NCBI GenBank assembly: GCA_028712895.1
Contig: JAQTPL010000003.1
Span: 1 to 64,000 of the forward strand
Length of the DNA stretch: 64,000 bases
Source of the DNA: a bacterium
GTDB lineage: Bacteria; CAYTYR01; UBA6262
Reading direction: 5' to 3'
In this document: positions 36,098-46,260 of the stretch, one piece after another
Position numbering within the stretch: position 1 is the stretch's first letter
Layout: every line of letters begins with the position of its first letter
Notes under the pieces: generated by a model
The model's database searches: none
Told to the model about the DNA's origin: nothing
Seen by the model: only the letters and a program-made list of their open reading frames with translations
Program-made: the position numbers and the translations under genes

Positions 36098-37634
36098 TGC
36101 ATTCTATCTCAAATTCTACCAGCTTGATATTCCCCAGCTTATTCTCCCGTGATCCTTTGTTGACCACATTCTGAAAATATGGCGATTTCTCCATCGCCAT
36201 GACTAAAGTCGCAACCGGCGCGTAATGTTCGGTTTTGCCGCGCAAATTAACCTGGCCTTGCCGGGCAAACACTAAGTGTTCAATATAGACATTAGCGGGA
36301 GCCAGCAGGCTTAACTGCCGTAAGGCGTCCAGGAAGAACTCTGCCCCCTGGCTCCTTTCCTGCAGGAGTTGTATCTTGGCCTGTAATTCCCTGGCCACTG
36401 TTACATCAGGCTTAATAGCCGCGAGCTCACGATCCAAAGCCGCTGCCTCCAACTGTTTTTTCTCCATATTCGAGTAACCCTTTAAGCCAAAAACCAATAG
36501 CGTTAAAACTGCTCCCAACGCGGCTGATAGCAGGATTTTTTTCCGCTGTTGCTGTTTTTTGGCCAGGGTAAATTTCTTGGGCAAAAGGCTTAAATCCAAC
36601 TTGGCCTGGCCACTGCCCTGACTGGTCAATCCAGCTGCTACCGGAAAATAATATCCCGGGATCCCGTCACTCTTTATTGTATTGACACCAGGCAATGGAA
36701 AAGGATCAAAATATTCTACTGGCAGGCTCAGTTTGCGGCCCAGGTATTCGGCCAGCCCGGCCAGCCGGCTGCCGCCACCGCTTAAGAGCACTTTTTCTAC
36801 TTTTTCTTGCTGCCGTTCAGCATGGAACGTTTCGAAAGTATGGCTAATCTCCGTGCGTAATAGCCTGCCCCATTCTTCTCCGATCACGCGTAAATCGTTT
36901 TTTTCAAAAAGCTGTCCGTTAAACTTCAGTTGCTCAATTTCGGTCAGGCTCAGATTTAGCTCATCCTGCAGCATATGATCCAGAGTGAGACCACCGACCG
37001 GGGCACTACGCGAAAATTTAAGCAAACCATTTACCAGGATATTGATCTCTGTACTTTGACTGCCAATATCCAGCAGAGCCAGAGTGCTCTTATCCGCAGG
37101 ATATTTTTGGACAAAAGCATTGTAGAGGGCTACGGCGCTGAGGTTAATGCAATCCGGCTCCCAGCCCAACTCGCAAAAAAACTGCATTTGACGGTCAATG
37201 ATGTCCTTCTTGACCACCACAGCCAGAATCTCGCTCAGGTGATCTTCCCCCTGCTCCTTAGTGTCGAGCACTTGGTAATCCAGATGCACTTGGTCCAGGG
37301 CAAGCGGAATCAGTTTTTCTATTTCAAACGGCAGCATATGGCTGATCTCGTCCTGGTCCAGCGAAGGCAAAAACAAGTATTTAAAGATGGCTACGTTTCG
37401 CGGGATAGCAATGAAAAGTTTGCCGGTCTTGAGCGACGGGTCATTTTTCAGAGCATTAACGATGAATTCCTTAATGAAAGCGGCCCGGCTTTCTTCATTA
37501 AAGGCGATCTCCAGCGGGATCTTTTCAAGAATAACTCCCTGGAGATACCAGCGAGCCCAAGATCTCTTTAGCACTACTAATTTTATATTTTGTGTCCCCA
37601 GGTCCAAGCCTGTTATTACGTTGTGCCTAAGCAT
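36081..37634 (-). CDS. GspL-like PilM-PilN fusion protein
   Basis: Actin-like PilM (GLDLGTQNIKLVVLKR, ALLDIGSQSTEINI, LLSGGGSRLAGL) followed by TM and PilN-like domain in one ORF. Confidence 0.85.
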   Translation of the reverse strand: MLRHNVITGLDLGTQNIKLVVLKRSWARWYLQGVILEKIPLEIAFNEESRAAFIKEFIVNALKNDPSLKTGKLFIAIPRNVAIFKYLFLPSLDQDEISHMLPFEIEKLIPLALDQVHLDYQVLDTKEQGEDHLSEILAVVVKKDIIDRQMQFFCELGWEPDCINLSAVALYNAFVQKYPADKSTLALLDIGSQSTEINILVNGLLKFSRSAPVGGLTLDHMLQDELNLSLTEIEQLKFNGQLFEKNDLRVIGEEWGRLLRTEISHTFETFHAERQQEKVEKVLLSGGGSRLAGLAEYLGRKLSLPVEYFDPFPLPGVNTIKSDGIPGYYFPVAAGLTSQGSGQAKLDLSLLPKKFTLAKKQQQRKKILLSAALGAVLTLLVFGLKGYSNMEKKQLEAAALDRELAAIKPDVTVARELQAKIQLLQERSQGAEFFLDALRQLSLLAPANVYIEHLVFARQGQVNLRGKTEHYAPVATLVMAMEKSPYFQNVVNKGSRENKLGNIKLVEFEIECSVRNP

Positions 37635-37640
37635 AAGAGT

Positions 37641-38528
37641 TTAATTTTCTTTCCAATACTTTATTTTAACTACTTTTTTGATCGGGTCATAATGCAGAAA
37701 AACAGTGATCTGCCTGGCATTGTTCGTTAAGCTGCCGACCGCGGTTATTTTATAAGACTCGCCGCGATAACAAATTCTATCCCTTAAGACCGACAGGACC
37801 CTGGAACCAAGCATATCAGCGATATTGTTTGAATCCAAAAACTGGTCATCGGCGGTCCCGGCCAGGCAGTCATTCCCCAACCGGAAACTGTTTATTTCCT
37901 TGATCTTATTTTCAGTCATGCCGGGTAGAAGCCGCAGCACCTCCGGGGGAGCTGCATTGATGTTGATCTTACCACTGCTGTACACAGTAGCCCAGGCCGC
38001 CAATTTGGTTAGGCTTACCTGGTCCAGTCCTGCCAGCATCAATTCCTGCAGAGTGTCTAAACCGCCGCGCTTATCCCGCCAATTGAAAATAAAATCAGCC
38101 AGGTTGCCCACAGTGTTAATCCCGTTATTATTCAATAATTGATGCAACTGCTCTCGCGAACAGGTATTAATATTCAATTTTCCTTCTTCGTTATCAAGGA
38201 CCACTCTATATGAGCCTTCACCCAGGTCCCCAGTCAGGGTCACGGGGAAAGTTTCCGGCGTATTCTCCTTGAGCAAGATTGTTTTTTTCAGGTTATCTAT
38301 ATAATTTATCCCTTGTGCCACGCCGCCCCGGGCCAAGGCAAAAGCTTTCAAAGTTTCCACTTGGTAACCAGCGATCTTGGTCTGCAGGCGGGAAACATAT
38401 ATGAACCCGCCTACGATTGATTCCAGGATCAACACCACCCATAAGACCAAGATCAGAGCGATGCCTTTATTATTCTTGCGTCGCTGGGATTTATTTAACA
38501 TCTTCTGACCATATGGTTTCATTAGCAA
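37641..38528 (-). CDS. gspK: Type II secretion minor pseudopilin GspK
   Basis: GIALILVLWVVLILESIVGGFIY; EEGKLNINTCSREQLHQLL; NINAAPPEVLRLLPGMTENKIKEI. Confidence 0.9.
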   Translation of the reverse strand: MLMKPYGQKMLNKSQRRKNNKGIALILVLWVVLILESIVGGFIYVSRLQTKIAGYQVETLKAFALARGGVAQGINYIDNLKKTILLKENTPETFPVTLTGDLGEGSYRVVLDNEEGKLNINTCSREQLHQLLNNNGINTVGNLADFIFNWRDKRGGLDTLQELMLAGLDQVSLTKLAAWATVYSSGKININAAPPEVLRLLPGMTENKIKEINSFRLGNDCLAGTADDQFLDSNNIADMLGSRVLSVLRDRICYRGESYKITAVGSLTNNARQITVFLHYDPIKKVVKIKYWKEN

Positions 38529-39117
38529 AAATCGGGACTACGGCGCTGAAAGTTCTTTCTGACAAGGATTTCTCTTCCGGCCCCTTGACTTTTATAGTCA
38601 CTGCCACAGCTTGCGGCAGTTTCTTGAACACCGTCATATCCCAGGTGTCCAACCATTGTTGTCCATCATAATATTTAAGCTTCAGCCCGCTAACTAAAGG
38701 CGCTAGTTTAGTGCTGGTTTCCTTTTCACTATCCGCGTCTGGCCACGGTACTATTTCCGACCGGTTAAGCCCGTTCTCAAGGTAGTATTTTACTTCGATC
38801 GCGCCATAATCCTTGCCTGCCGGCCTTAATTGGGCATTACTGGTGATAAAACTAAAGTCGTCTTTCCCGGTAGTCAGCCGGCCAAAAGCCCCGCGCAAAT
38901 CAGCGCTGATCCTTTCCAAGCTTACTAAACCGTTTTGATACATTTCTAACTGCCGGTAAGCCTTGCGGGAGTTACCAATAGCCGCCGAAGACGTAAAATA
39001 TACCGTAGTTATGACCAGCGCTATTATCACGCTGGTGATCATCAACTCTATCAAGGTAAACCCAGCCTCAATAGATTGCCCGTAAGGTATCGATCTGTAA
39101 TTCTTTTTTTGAGCCAT
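38491..39117 (-). CDS. gspJ: Type II secretion minor pseudopilin GspJ
   Basis: AGFTLIELMITSVIIALVITTVYF; LKYYDGQQWLDTWD. Confidence 0.85.
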   Translation of the reverse strand: MAQKKNYRSIPYGQSIEAGFTLIELMITSVIIALVITTVYFTSSAAIGNSRKAYRQLEMYQNGLVSLERISADLRGAFGRLTTGKDDFSFITSNAQLRPAGKDYGAIEVKYYLENGLNRSEIVPWPDADSEKETSTKLAPLVSGLKLKYYDGQQWLDTWDMTVFKKLPQAVAVTIKVKGPEEKSLSERTFSAVVPIFANETIWSEDVK

Positions 39118-39421
39118 GTTCTGTCCAAGAAATTATTATTACTTTTTTTTCCAAATCAGCGCTTACGGCCTGTGCCTCCACATTAACCTGGAATTTATCG
39201 GAACTGATCTCATCGTTTTCTGCTGTAAAATCAGGCAGCACTTCCAGGTAATAATAGCCTTTCAGAGACGCCAAGCTAAGATTACGCGCTGTTTCATTAT
39301 GGCGCAGTGCCGCGGCCTGCGACTGGATCAAGACCACCAGTCCGATGGAAAAGATAGACACTGCCAGTAAAACTTCTATCAATAAAAATCCACTATTGGA
39401 TTTAATCCTCGGCATGGTCAA
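39068..39421 (-). CDS. gspI: Type II secretion minor pseudopilin GspI
   Basis: SGFLLIEVLLAVSIFSIGLVVLIQSQAAALRHNETARNL. Confidence 0.85.
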   Translation of the reverse strand: MTMPRIKSNSGFLLIEVLLAVSIFSIGLVVLIQSQAAALRHNETARNLSLASLKGYYYLEVLPDFTAENDEISSDKFQVNVEAQAVSADLEKKVIIISWTEHGSKKELQIDTLRAIY

Positions 39422-39896
39422 ACACCTCCACCCGCCCGGTCAACCCGTTGAACTTGATAGTGTATATATCTCCCACCTCATTCGCCAGCTGGACGTCCAT
39501 ATTATCGGCCGAACCATTGGGGTAAACGAAAAAATATGGCCGGCTTAGCTTTTTAAAATAAACCCCGTTAGACAGTATTCGGTCCTTGATCAGCGAGGTT
39601 TTGATCTCCTGGAATCCTATTCCCGGCAATTCTTGTTCCAGCCGGTAACTACCGCTTGACTGGTCACAATATATCTTGTATTTATTCTGCCGGTTTACCG
39701 CCGCCTGGTAAGCATAGCGCAATGTTTCCGCCAAATCCTGCGTATCTGTTCTGAGCTGGGTCCCGGCGTACATCTTGCTTAAGGTCGGCATGGCCACCAC
39801 CAACAGTATCGCTATTATCGTGACCACTATAGATATCTCGATCAGGGTAAAGCCAGCCAGTTTATTTAGGTTTTTCCGTCCAGTTGCCAATATCAT
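39402..39896 (-). CDS. gspH: Type II secretion minor pseudopilin GspH
   Basis: AGFTLIEISIVVTIIAILLVVAMPTLSK; start trimmed to MILATGRKNLNKLAGFTLI. Confidence 0.85.
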   Translation of the reverse strand: MILATGRKNLNKLAGFTLIEISIVVTIIAILLVVAMPTLSKMYAGTQLRTDTQDLAETLRYAYQAAVNRQNKYKIYCDQSSGSYRLEQELPGIGFQEIKTSLIKDRILSNGVYFKKLSRPYFFVYPNGSADNMDVQLANEVGDIYTIKFNGLTGRVEVFDHAED

Positions 39897-40284
39897 CCCC
39901 GCCGCCTTCCGCGCCATTCGGCCCATATGAATACAGGTCATAATCAGTATTATGAGTGCCAGGGCAGACGTACACATAATTATTTCCCCAAGGATCCTGT
40001 GGAACGTCTTTTTTCAGGTAAGGGCCGGTCCACTTTTTTAAGTTTCCCGGGTTACTGCGCAGACCCTGTAATCCTTCGGCATTAGTGGGATAACGCCCAT
40101 TATCTAGTTCATAGGAATCCAGGGCCATGCCAATAGTCTCGATCTGCAGCCTGGCGGCGGAATTACGGGCTTGTTCGGTTTTGCCGGTAAAACGCGGCAG
40201 GACCACAGTCACTAATATGCTGATGATCACCACCACGAGCATAATCTCTATCAAGGTAAACCCCTGTTTATTATTTAGTTTCAT
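39862..40284 (-). CDS. gspG: Major pseudopilin GspG
   Basis: QGFTLIEIMLVVVIISILVTVVLPRF; GRYPTNAEGLQGL; GPYLKKDVPQDPWGNNYVYVCPG. Confidence 0.96.
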   Translation of the reverse strand: MKLNNKQGFTLIEIMLVVVIISILVTVVLPRFTGKTEQARNSAARLQIETIGMALDSYELDNGRYPTNAEGLQGLRSNPGNLKKWTGPYLKKDVPQDPWGNNYVYVCPGTHNTDYDLYSYGPNGAEGGGDDIGNWTEKPK

Positions 40285-40316
40285 CTTAACTCCTTAATGA
40301 TCAACTCAAACTCGCT

Positions 40317-41519
40317 TTATTTTATCGCCCCGCTGATCTCAAAGATCGGCAGCAGCATCGCTAAAACAATAAAACCGACAACCAATCCCATGCCCAAGAT
40401 CACCAGGGGTTCCATTAAACTGGTAGCGATCTTCACGGTGTTTTCCACTTTTGTTTCATAGGCATCGGCAGCTTTTAGCAAAGAATTCTCCATGCTGCCC
40501 ACTTCTTGCCCGGCGGCCACCAGATCGCTTAACACGGTCGGAAATACCTTGCTCTTGCTTAGCGGTTCAACTAATCCTTTGCCCACTTTGATCTCTTCAT
40601 AAATACGGTCGATCTCTTCCGTAATGACCGTATTACCTACCACTTTCTTCACCATCTCCAGGGCATTGATGAGCGGGATGCCGTTGGCCAACAATATTCC
40701 CAATGTCCTGGTAAAACGCACGACCATTTCTTGTTGCATGATCTTACCGATAATAAATATTTTTAATTTAAACCGGTCAAACTTCTTGCGGCCGGCAGCC
40801 GTGTCCAGGTACCGTTTGACCAGGATGAAGGAGAAGATGATCACCAAAAGGAAAAGCCACCACCAATGTTGCAAAGCACTGCTCAAAAAGATCAATATCC
40901 TGGTCGGCAAGGGTAAAAGCTGTTCCATGTCCTGAAAAATCACGGCAAAACGGGGTATCACGAAAACCAGCAGGAAGGTAACTGTCGCTAATCCCACCAA
41001 TAACATGGCCGCTGGATAGGCCAGGGCAGCTTTGATCTTGTTCATTAAATCCTGTTCTTTCTCTTGATACTGCGTGACCCGTTCCAGGCTGGTTTCCAGT
41101 AAACCGCTAGATTCACCGGCCTTGATCAAACCAATATACAGCGAATTAAAAACCTGGGGATATTTACTGAGCGCTTCAGAGAAAGAAGTCCCTTTGTGCA
41201 ACTGGTTGTTTAGGTCTAAAATGATCTCTTTCAGGTTTTGGTTTTCCGTCTGCTTAAAAGCTAATTCCACGGCCTTGGCAATAGGCAACCCGCCTTTCAG
41301 CAGGTCAGTCAGCTGGCGGGTAAAGATCAACAGGTCCGAGGCGCCGATCCTTTTCCTGAGCATGAAGCTCTTGCTTCTGCTTTTTTCCTCGGTTACGCTA
41401 ACGGGATAAAAACCCCGGCTGTGAATATGCTCCACCACTATTTTGTCATTATCAGCTTCGATTATATCGCTGATCAATTCTCCGGAAATACTTTTGGCGC
41501 TATATTTGAAATATGGCAT
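40317..41519 (-). CDS. gspF: T2SS inner-membrane platform protein GspF
   Basis: FTRQLTDLLKGGLPIAKAVEL; FTRTLGILLANGIPLINALEMV; SLMEPLVILGMGLVVGFIVLAMLLPIFEISGAI. Confidence 0.96.
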   Translation of the reverse strand: MPYFKYSAKSISGELISDIIEADNDKIVVEHIHSRGFYPVSVTEEKSRSKSFMLRKRIGASDLLIFTRQLTDLLKGGLPIAKAVELAFKQTENQNLKEIILDLNNQLHKGTSFSEALSKYPQVFNSLYIGLIKAGESSGLLETSLERVTQYQEKEQDLMNKIKAALAYPAAMLLVGLATVTFLLVFVIPRFAVIFQDMEQLLPLPTRILIFLSSALQHWWWLFLLVIIFSFILVKRYLDTAAGRKKFDRFKLKIFIIGKIMQQEMVVRFTRTLGILLANGIPLINALEMVKKVVGNTVITEEIDRIYEEIKVGKGLVEPLSKSKVFPTVLSDLVAAGQEVGSMENSLLKAADAYETKVENTVKIATSLMEPLVILGMGLVVGFIVLAMLLPIFEISGAIK

Positions 41520-41521
41520 AT

Positions 41522-43237
41522 TTAGGTTACCCTAAGCACTTCGTCCAGGCTGGTGACTCCCTGCAACACTTTGCTCCATCCATCCATGCGCAGGGTTTTC
41601 ATCCCCAGCGCAATTCCCTTTTCCCTGATAGTGCTGACTGCTCCCCGTTCCAGGATCACTCTTCTAATATCGTCGTTGATCATCAATAATTCATAAATAC
41701 CGGTACGCCTCTTGTATCCCATATGATTACAGTGATCACAGCCGTCTTCAGCGGCCCGATAAATAGTCAAGTTTTGAGAATTAGCAGCGTTTACTTCCAT
41801 TTCGTCCAGGATCTGCTGGTCAGGATGGTACGCTATCTTACAGTGGGGGCATAATACCCGGACCAGCCTCTGCGCCAAAGCCGCTTCCACTGAAGAAGAA
41901 ACCAGGTATGGAGCGATACCCATATCGATCAAGCGGGTGATCGCGCCGCAGGCATCATTGGTATGCAGCGTGCTGAAAACCAGATGCCCAGTCAGGGAAG
42001 CACGGATAGCGATCTCCGCTGTTTCCGGATCCCGGATCTCTCCGACCATGATTATATTGGGATCCTGCCTTAGGATCGAACGCAACCCTTCGGCAAACGT
42101 CAGGCCGATCTTGGGCTTGACCTGGATCTGGTTTATGCCTCCTAATTGATACTCTACGGGATCCTCGATGGTAACGATCATTTTCTCCTGCGAGTTGATC
42201 TTATTCAAGCACGCATAAAGTGTGGTTGTTTTCCCGCTGCCTGTCGGCCCGGTCACCAGGACTATGCCATGCGGTATCTTGATCAATTTTTCGATGTTCT
42301 TCAGATCGCTCTCCTGCACCCCCAGCTGTTCCAACCCCAGCAACACCCGGTTGCGCGGCAATATTCTCAGGTCCACGCTCTCGCCCCAAATGGTCGGAAT
42401 GGTGGAGATGCGGATATCGATCTCTTCTTCCTCGAGGCGTAGTTTTATGCGGCCATCCTGCGGCAGTCTTTTTTCCGCGATATTTAATTCAGCCATGATC
42501 TTGATCCGGGAAACTATCGCGGCCTCAAATTGTTTGATGGCTGCCGGAGCAGAGATTCTATGCAAGACACCGTCTATGCGATAGCGAACTCGCAGTTCGC
42601 CTTCAAAAGGTTCAATATGAATGTCGGTGGCGCGGCTGTGATAAGCATCGACGATCAACTGATTAACAAATTTAATGATCGAGGCTTCATCGCCTTCTGC
42701 CTTCTTTTCCAGTTCCGCCAATTCCGCAGTAGTAGCAGTATGGATAATCGTTTCTGTCCCCTGGGTCCGGGCGATATCCTCCATAGTGTCTGCGCCAATA
42801 CCGTAATATTCTTCTATCGCTTCTTCAATCTCCTTGCTGTTGGCCAAATAGATCTTGATGTTCTGCCCTATCAACAGCCTTAATTCATCTTGTAATTGAA
42901 TATCCAAAGGATCAGAGACAGCAATCAGAATAGTGCCTTTCTCTTCCCGTAAAGGGATGATCTTATGATGAGTCGCGTATTTCACGGATACTTTTCTCAC
43001 TATGGCCAGATCCAGTTTTTCTTCACTAATCTTGATATAGGGTATATTAAAGATCTGGGAGAAAGCTTTAAATATCTGTTCTTCCTTGACAAAATTAAGG
43101 CGGAGCAAAATACGGTCTATCCGCTCGCCTTCTTCTTTCTGGATTTCCTTGGCATAGAGCCACTGCTCATCTTCAATAAACTTGTCTTTTAGGAGAAAAC
43201 TTTGCAGGCTGTTTTCCCAATTAGTAGGCATTATCAC
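41522..43237 (-). CDS. gspE: T2SS ATPase GspE
   Basis: GIVLVTGPTGSGKTTTLYACL; IVTIEDPVEYQLGGINQIQV; RASLTGHLVFSTLHTNDA; tetracysteine CPHC..CDHC. Confidence 0.97.
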   Translation of the reverse strand: MIMPTNWENSLQSFLLKDKFIEDEQWLYAKEIQKEEGERIDRILLRLNFVKEEQIFKAFSQIFNIPYIKISEEKLDLAIVRKVSVKYATHHKIIPLREEKGTILIAVSDPLDIQLQDELRLLIGQNIKIYLANSKEIEEAIEEYYGIGADTMEDIARTQGTETIIHTATTAELAELEKKAEGDEASIIKFVNQLIVDAYHSRATDIHIEPFEGELRVRYRIDGVLHRISAPAAIKQFEAAIVSRIKIMAELNIAEKRLPQDGRIKLRLEEEEIDIRISTIPTIWGESVDLRILPRNRVLLGLEQLGVQESDLKNIEKLIKIPHGIVLVTGPTGSGKTTTLYACLNKINSQEKMIVTIEDPVEYQLGGINQIQVKPKIGLTFAEGLRSILRQDPNIIMVGEIRDPETAEIAIRASLTGHLVFSTLHTNDACGAITRLIDMGIAPYLVSSSVEAALAQRLVRVLCPHCKIAYHPDQQILDEMEVNAANSQNLTIYRAAEDGCDHCNHMGYKRRTGIYELLMINDDIRRVILERGAVSTIREKGIALGMKTLRMDGWSKVLQGVTSLDEVLRVT

Positions 43238-43332
43238 CTCAGGCTCAGTACTTGATATTATTATTTCATTATAAGGATTCTATAAGCATAAAGTCAAGTA
43301 AAATAAAGTCGAGAAAACAACCAATAAATCCT

Positions 43333-44829
43333 TTATTTTTTCAGGTTAGCCAGCAGTCTCAGATTGGCTATCGCTACTTCGCTATATGGATCAAGAGCTA
43401 ATTCATTCTGGAATTCTTTTTCAGCCTGAACTAAATTCCCTTGGCGCAGATAGATCAAACCTAAATTATTATGCACCAGTTTTTCCTGGTGATTGAGGGC
43501 CAGAGCTTGGCGCCATGCTGCTTCTGCCCCGGCCAGGTTCCCAGCCAGGTAATACATGGCTCCCAGATTATTAAGATTAAAAGCAGACGAAGGCGAAGTT
43601 TGCGCTGCGTTGCGCCAAAAAGCAGTTTTGTCCTGAAAAACCCGGTTATGTTGAATGTTCAGGCCAGCCAAAAGCACTAGGGTCAGACCAGCGCAAATGG
43701 GTTTCCATTTGACCACAGCAAAATCCCTGAACCAGTCGAGCTCCAGGCAGACCATAAGTATACCGATAAAAGCCAGGTATATTCTATGCTCGGAGAAATT
43801 GGCTGTTTGCGAGCTGCTCTGTATGAGCGACGGTGATAAATAAAAGAGGAACCAGGCCGCGCCGAATAATATATACTTGTTCCGCCTGTGTTTTGACCAG
43901 GATAGCGCTATGACCAGGAGCGACAGGCTCAATAGACCTGGCCAAAGAGGCAGGTCCCGCATGACCGGCAGGACAGATAGCCTGAACGGGATGAATATTT
44001 TGCCGAAATAGGAAAGAAGCGCGGGGCAATTCTGCCATAAAGAGCGGAAGATCTGGAAATCGGCTGTGCCGACCAGGGCGCCCAGGACTGCGGCCCGGAT
44101 AAAGAGCCAGGGTAATATCACTGCACCCCAAAGAATAACAAAATAAATTTTAGCCATTAAGGACGTGCTCTTCCGGTAGATGAATTGCAGGTATAATAAA
44201 ATAAGCAGAGGCGTTACGATCGCATTCTCTTTAGTAAACAGGGCCAAAGCCAGCAGCAGCAAATGAGCCAGCAGAAACAGCCATTTCCTGTAGGTTAAGT
44301 AGCGTAGGAAAGCCAGGAAAGATAACAAAACGAAAATGGTCAACAGAGAATCATTGCGGCCAGGCACCCAGGCAACTGCCTGGGCCAATAGCGGATGCGC
44401 GATAAAGACCAATGAACATAACAAGGCTAAGTTCCGCCGGTACCCGAGCCTGGCCAGGAACAAAAATAAAAGGACCCCAGCTAAAAGATGTAAAATTAAA
44501 TTATCCAGGTGATAGACGAAAGGGACTGTGCCTCCCAGTAAAGCATCAATCATAAAAGAGGTCGTCAATAGGGGACGGTAATAAGAGCCCCTCAACGGCG
44601 TGTGAAAAACATCTTCTTGGAAAAACTTGGGGAGGTTGTCGGGATTACTAATATGATCATAATGATCAATAATAAGGACATTATCATCTAAATAATTAAA
44701 ATCAAAAAACAAGGCCGGTAAATAAATAAAAAAACCGACCGCTATTATCCACGCGTATGGTCGCCAGGATCGCAAAAATAACCTGGACAGCCAATTCTGT
44801 TCATTTTTTTCATCATCTTTATGTTTCAT
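43333..44829 (-). CDS. GT-C-fold membrane glycosyltransferase with C-terminal TPR (TMTC-like O-glycosyltransferase)
   Basis: NYLDDNVLII, SYYRPLLTTSFMIDALLGG, HPLLAQAVAWVPGRNDSLL, TKENAIVTPLLIL; TPR AFNLNNLGAMYYLAGNLAGAEAAWRQALAL. Confidence 0.8.
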   Translation of the reverse strand: MKHKDDEKNEQNWLSRLFLRSWRPYAWIIAVGFFIYLPALFFDFNYLDDNVLIIDHYDHISNPDNLPKFFQEDVFHTPLRGSYYRPLLTTSFMIDALLGGTVPFVYHLDNLILHLLAGVLLFLFLARLGYRRNLALLCSLVFIAHPLLAQAVAWVPGRNDSLLTIFVLLSFLAFLRYLTYRKWLFLLAHLLLLALALFTKENAIVTPLLILLYLQFIYRKSTSLMAKIYFVILWGAVILPWLFIRAAVLGALVGTADFQIFRSLWQNCPALLSYFGKIFIPFRLSVLPVMRDLPLWPGLLSLSLLVIALSWSKHRRNKYILFGAAWFLFYLSPSLIQSSSQTANFSEHRIYLAFIGILMVCLELDWFRDFAVVKWKPICAGLTLVLLAGLNIQHNRVFQDKTAFWRNAAQTSPSSAFNLNNLGAMYYLAGNLAGAEAAWRQALALNHQEKLVHNNLGLIYLRQGNLVQAEKEFQNELALDPYSEVAIANLRLLANLKK

Positions 44830-44854
44830 ATCGCTTTTAATATACCATAATTAT

Positions 44855-44891
44855 GGAAAAACTACAGGGGGCAGTGTTAACTGCCCCCTGT
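44855..44891 (-). terminator. Intrinsic terminator downstream of the 414-aa secreted protein gene
   Basis: Perfect 12-bp stem ACAGGGGGCAGT-TAAC-ACTGCCCCCTGT followed by AGTTTTT. Confidence 0.85.
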
Positions 44892-44934
44892 AATATCGCG
44901 CTTCTTATTGTATCGTTGTAGGAGTGTCCTACGT

Positions 44935-46179
44935 TTACCAATATTCCAAGGTACTGCCCGTCTTAACCACTATGCCGTTAGCAGTGGCTGTTTCCGGCGC
45001 AAACCGTAAGATAACTGTGCCGCTGGCAGACGGAGTGATCACTCCTTTGATAACGGCAATATTACCGCCAGTCTCTGCCGAGTTCAAATTCGTGGCTGTG
45101 CCATTGTACGTGGTAGCATAGTCGACACTGGTATTATCTGTACCCATTGTTCCTGAAAGAGCAGCTTCAGTGCGATATGCCAGTGAGGTAAGAGCAGGTC
45201 CATTTAGCGACCAGCGCGAACCTATCGTGGTGGCCGAGCAGGTATACCTGATCAAAGCTTCAAATCTGTAGGTCTGTCCTGCGGTCACTGCAAAAGACAT
45301 CCCGGTAATATCTTGGAAAGATGTCGACGCAGTGCTGGCTACATCACTGCCTAAGACAACCAAATTCCGGTAGCTGCCGCCGCCACCGGCGGCCGTAGTC
45401 TGCGTTGTGCCATCAGGGAATTTGAATCCGCCGGTCGTAGATTCGATCGTGCCGGCAACGCTGAGCTTTTGGGCTGGGGCAGTCGTGCCTATACCGACAT
45501 TACCGTTTGAACTTAAGCGCAGTAATTCGGTAGTCGGGGTCTGGGTATCTACCCCATACTTAAATACCAATGAGCCAACCGGATTGGCAGAACCAGCCGC
45601 GGCTGACAGGAATACGTTCCAACATAGATATCTGCTGCTGCTATCACTGCTCTTCCAACCTTTTCCCTTAAAAAATATATAGGGAGAGAATTGATCGTAG
45701 GAAGCCGTGGCATCTGCATCGTTACCAAGAGAGAAAGCTTCTTGTTCAGTTTCTCTCGCGTCGTAGTAAGCATAGCGCACCGGGCTTTCAAATTGTCCGG
45801 CAGAATCCATGCTTTGTACCGGTTCCCAACTGCCGCCAGCCCTACGCAGGAAAAATCTTAAGGTTGGATTGTTCCAGGTAGTCGGGTCATTAACTATACG
45901 CCATTCCACTGTCTGGTCGGCAGAACCGGTCCAGCCATGGCCGAACAAATTGATTGACGGCGCATATTGACGAGTGCCGGAAGTCGCAGCAGTGTTGTTT
46001 TTCAGTATTAAGCCATCAGTGATCGTCTCCCCGGTAGCATCTTTCCTGATTTCCGCGCTGGCGCTTGGCGCAGTGGTGCCGACGCCGAGTTTGCCGTCGA
46101 TCAACATGTCTCCTGCTGCAAACACTTGCGTGGCTATTGCGCATAGCATCATTGCCAGTACTAAACTTTTCTTCTTCAC
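44935..46179 (-). CDS. Secreted repeat protein with GIGTTAP-type (tail-fibre/adhesin-like) motifs
   Basis: LGVGTTAPSASAEIRKDATGE and NVGIGTTAPAQKLSVAGTIESTTGGFKFPDGTTQTTA. Confidence 0.65.
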   Translation of the reverse strand: MKKKSLVLAMMLCAIATQVFAAGDMLIDGKLGVGTTAPSASAEIRKDATGETITDGLILKNNTAATSGTRQYAPSINLFGHGWTGSADQTVEWRIVNDPTTWNNPTLRFFLRRAGGSWEPVQSMDSAGQFESPVRYAYYDARETEQEAFSLGNDADATASYDQFSPYIFFKGKGWKSSDSSSRYLCWNVFLSAAAGSANPVGSLVFKYGVDTQTPTTELLRLSSNGNVGIGTTAPAQKLSVAGTIESTTGGFKFPDGTTQTTAAGGGGSYRNLVVLGSDVASTASTSFQDITGMSFAVTAGQTYRFEALIRYTCSATTIGSRWSLNGPALTSLAYRTEAALSGTMGTDNTSVDYATTYNGTATNLNSAETGGNIAVIKGVITPSASGTVILRFAPETATANGIVVKTGSTLEYW

Positions 46180-46260
46180 GTTTTCCTCCTTTGTTTTATT
46201 GGTACTCTTTTAACCTCTATAATTAATCTATCACCTCCTAATAATCCTATTTTAACTATC

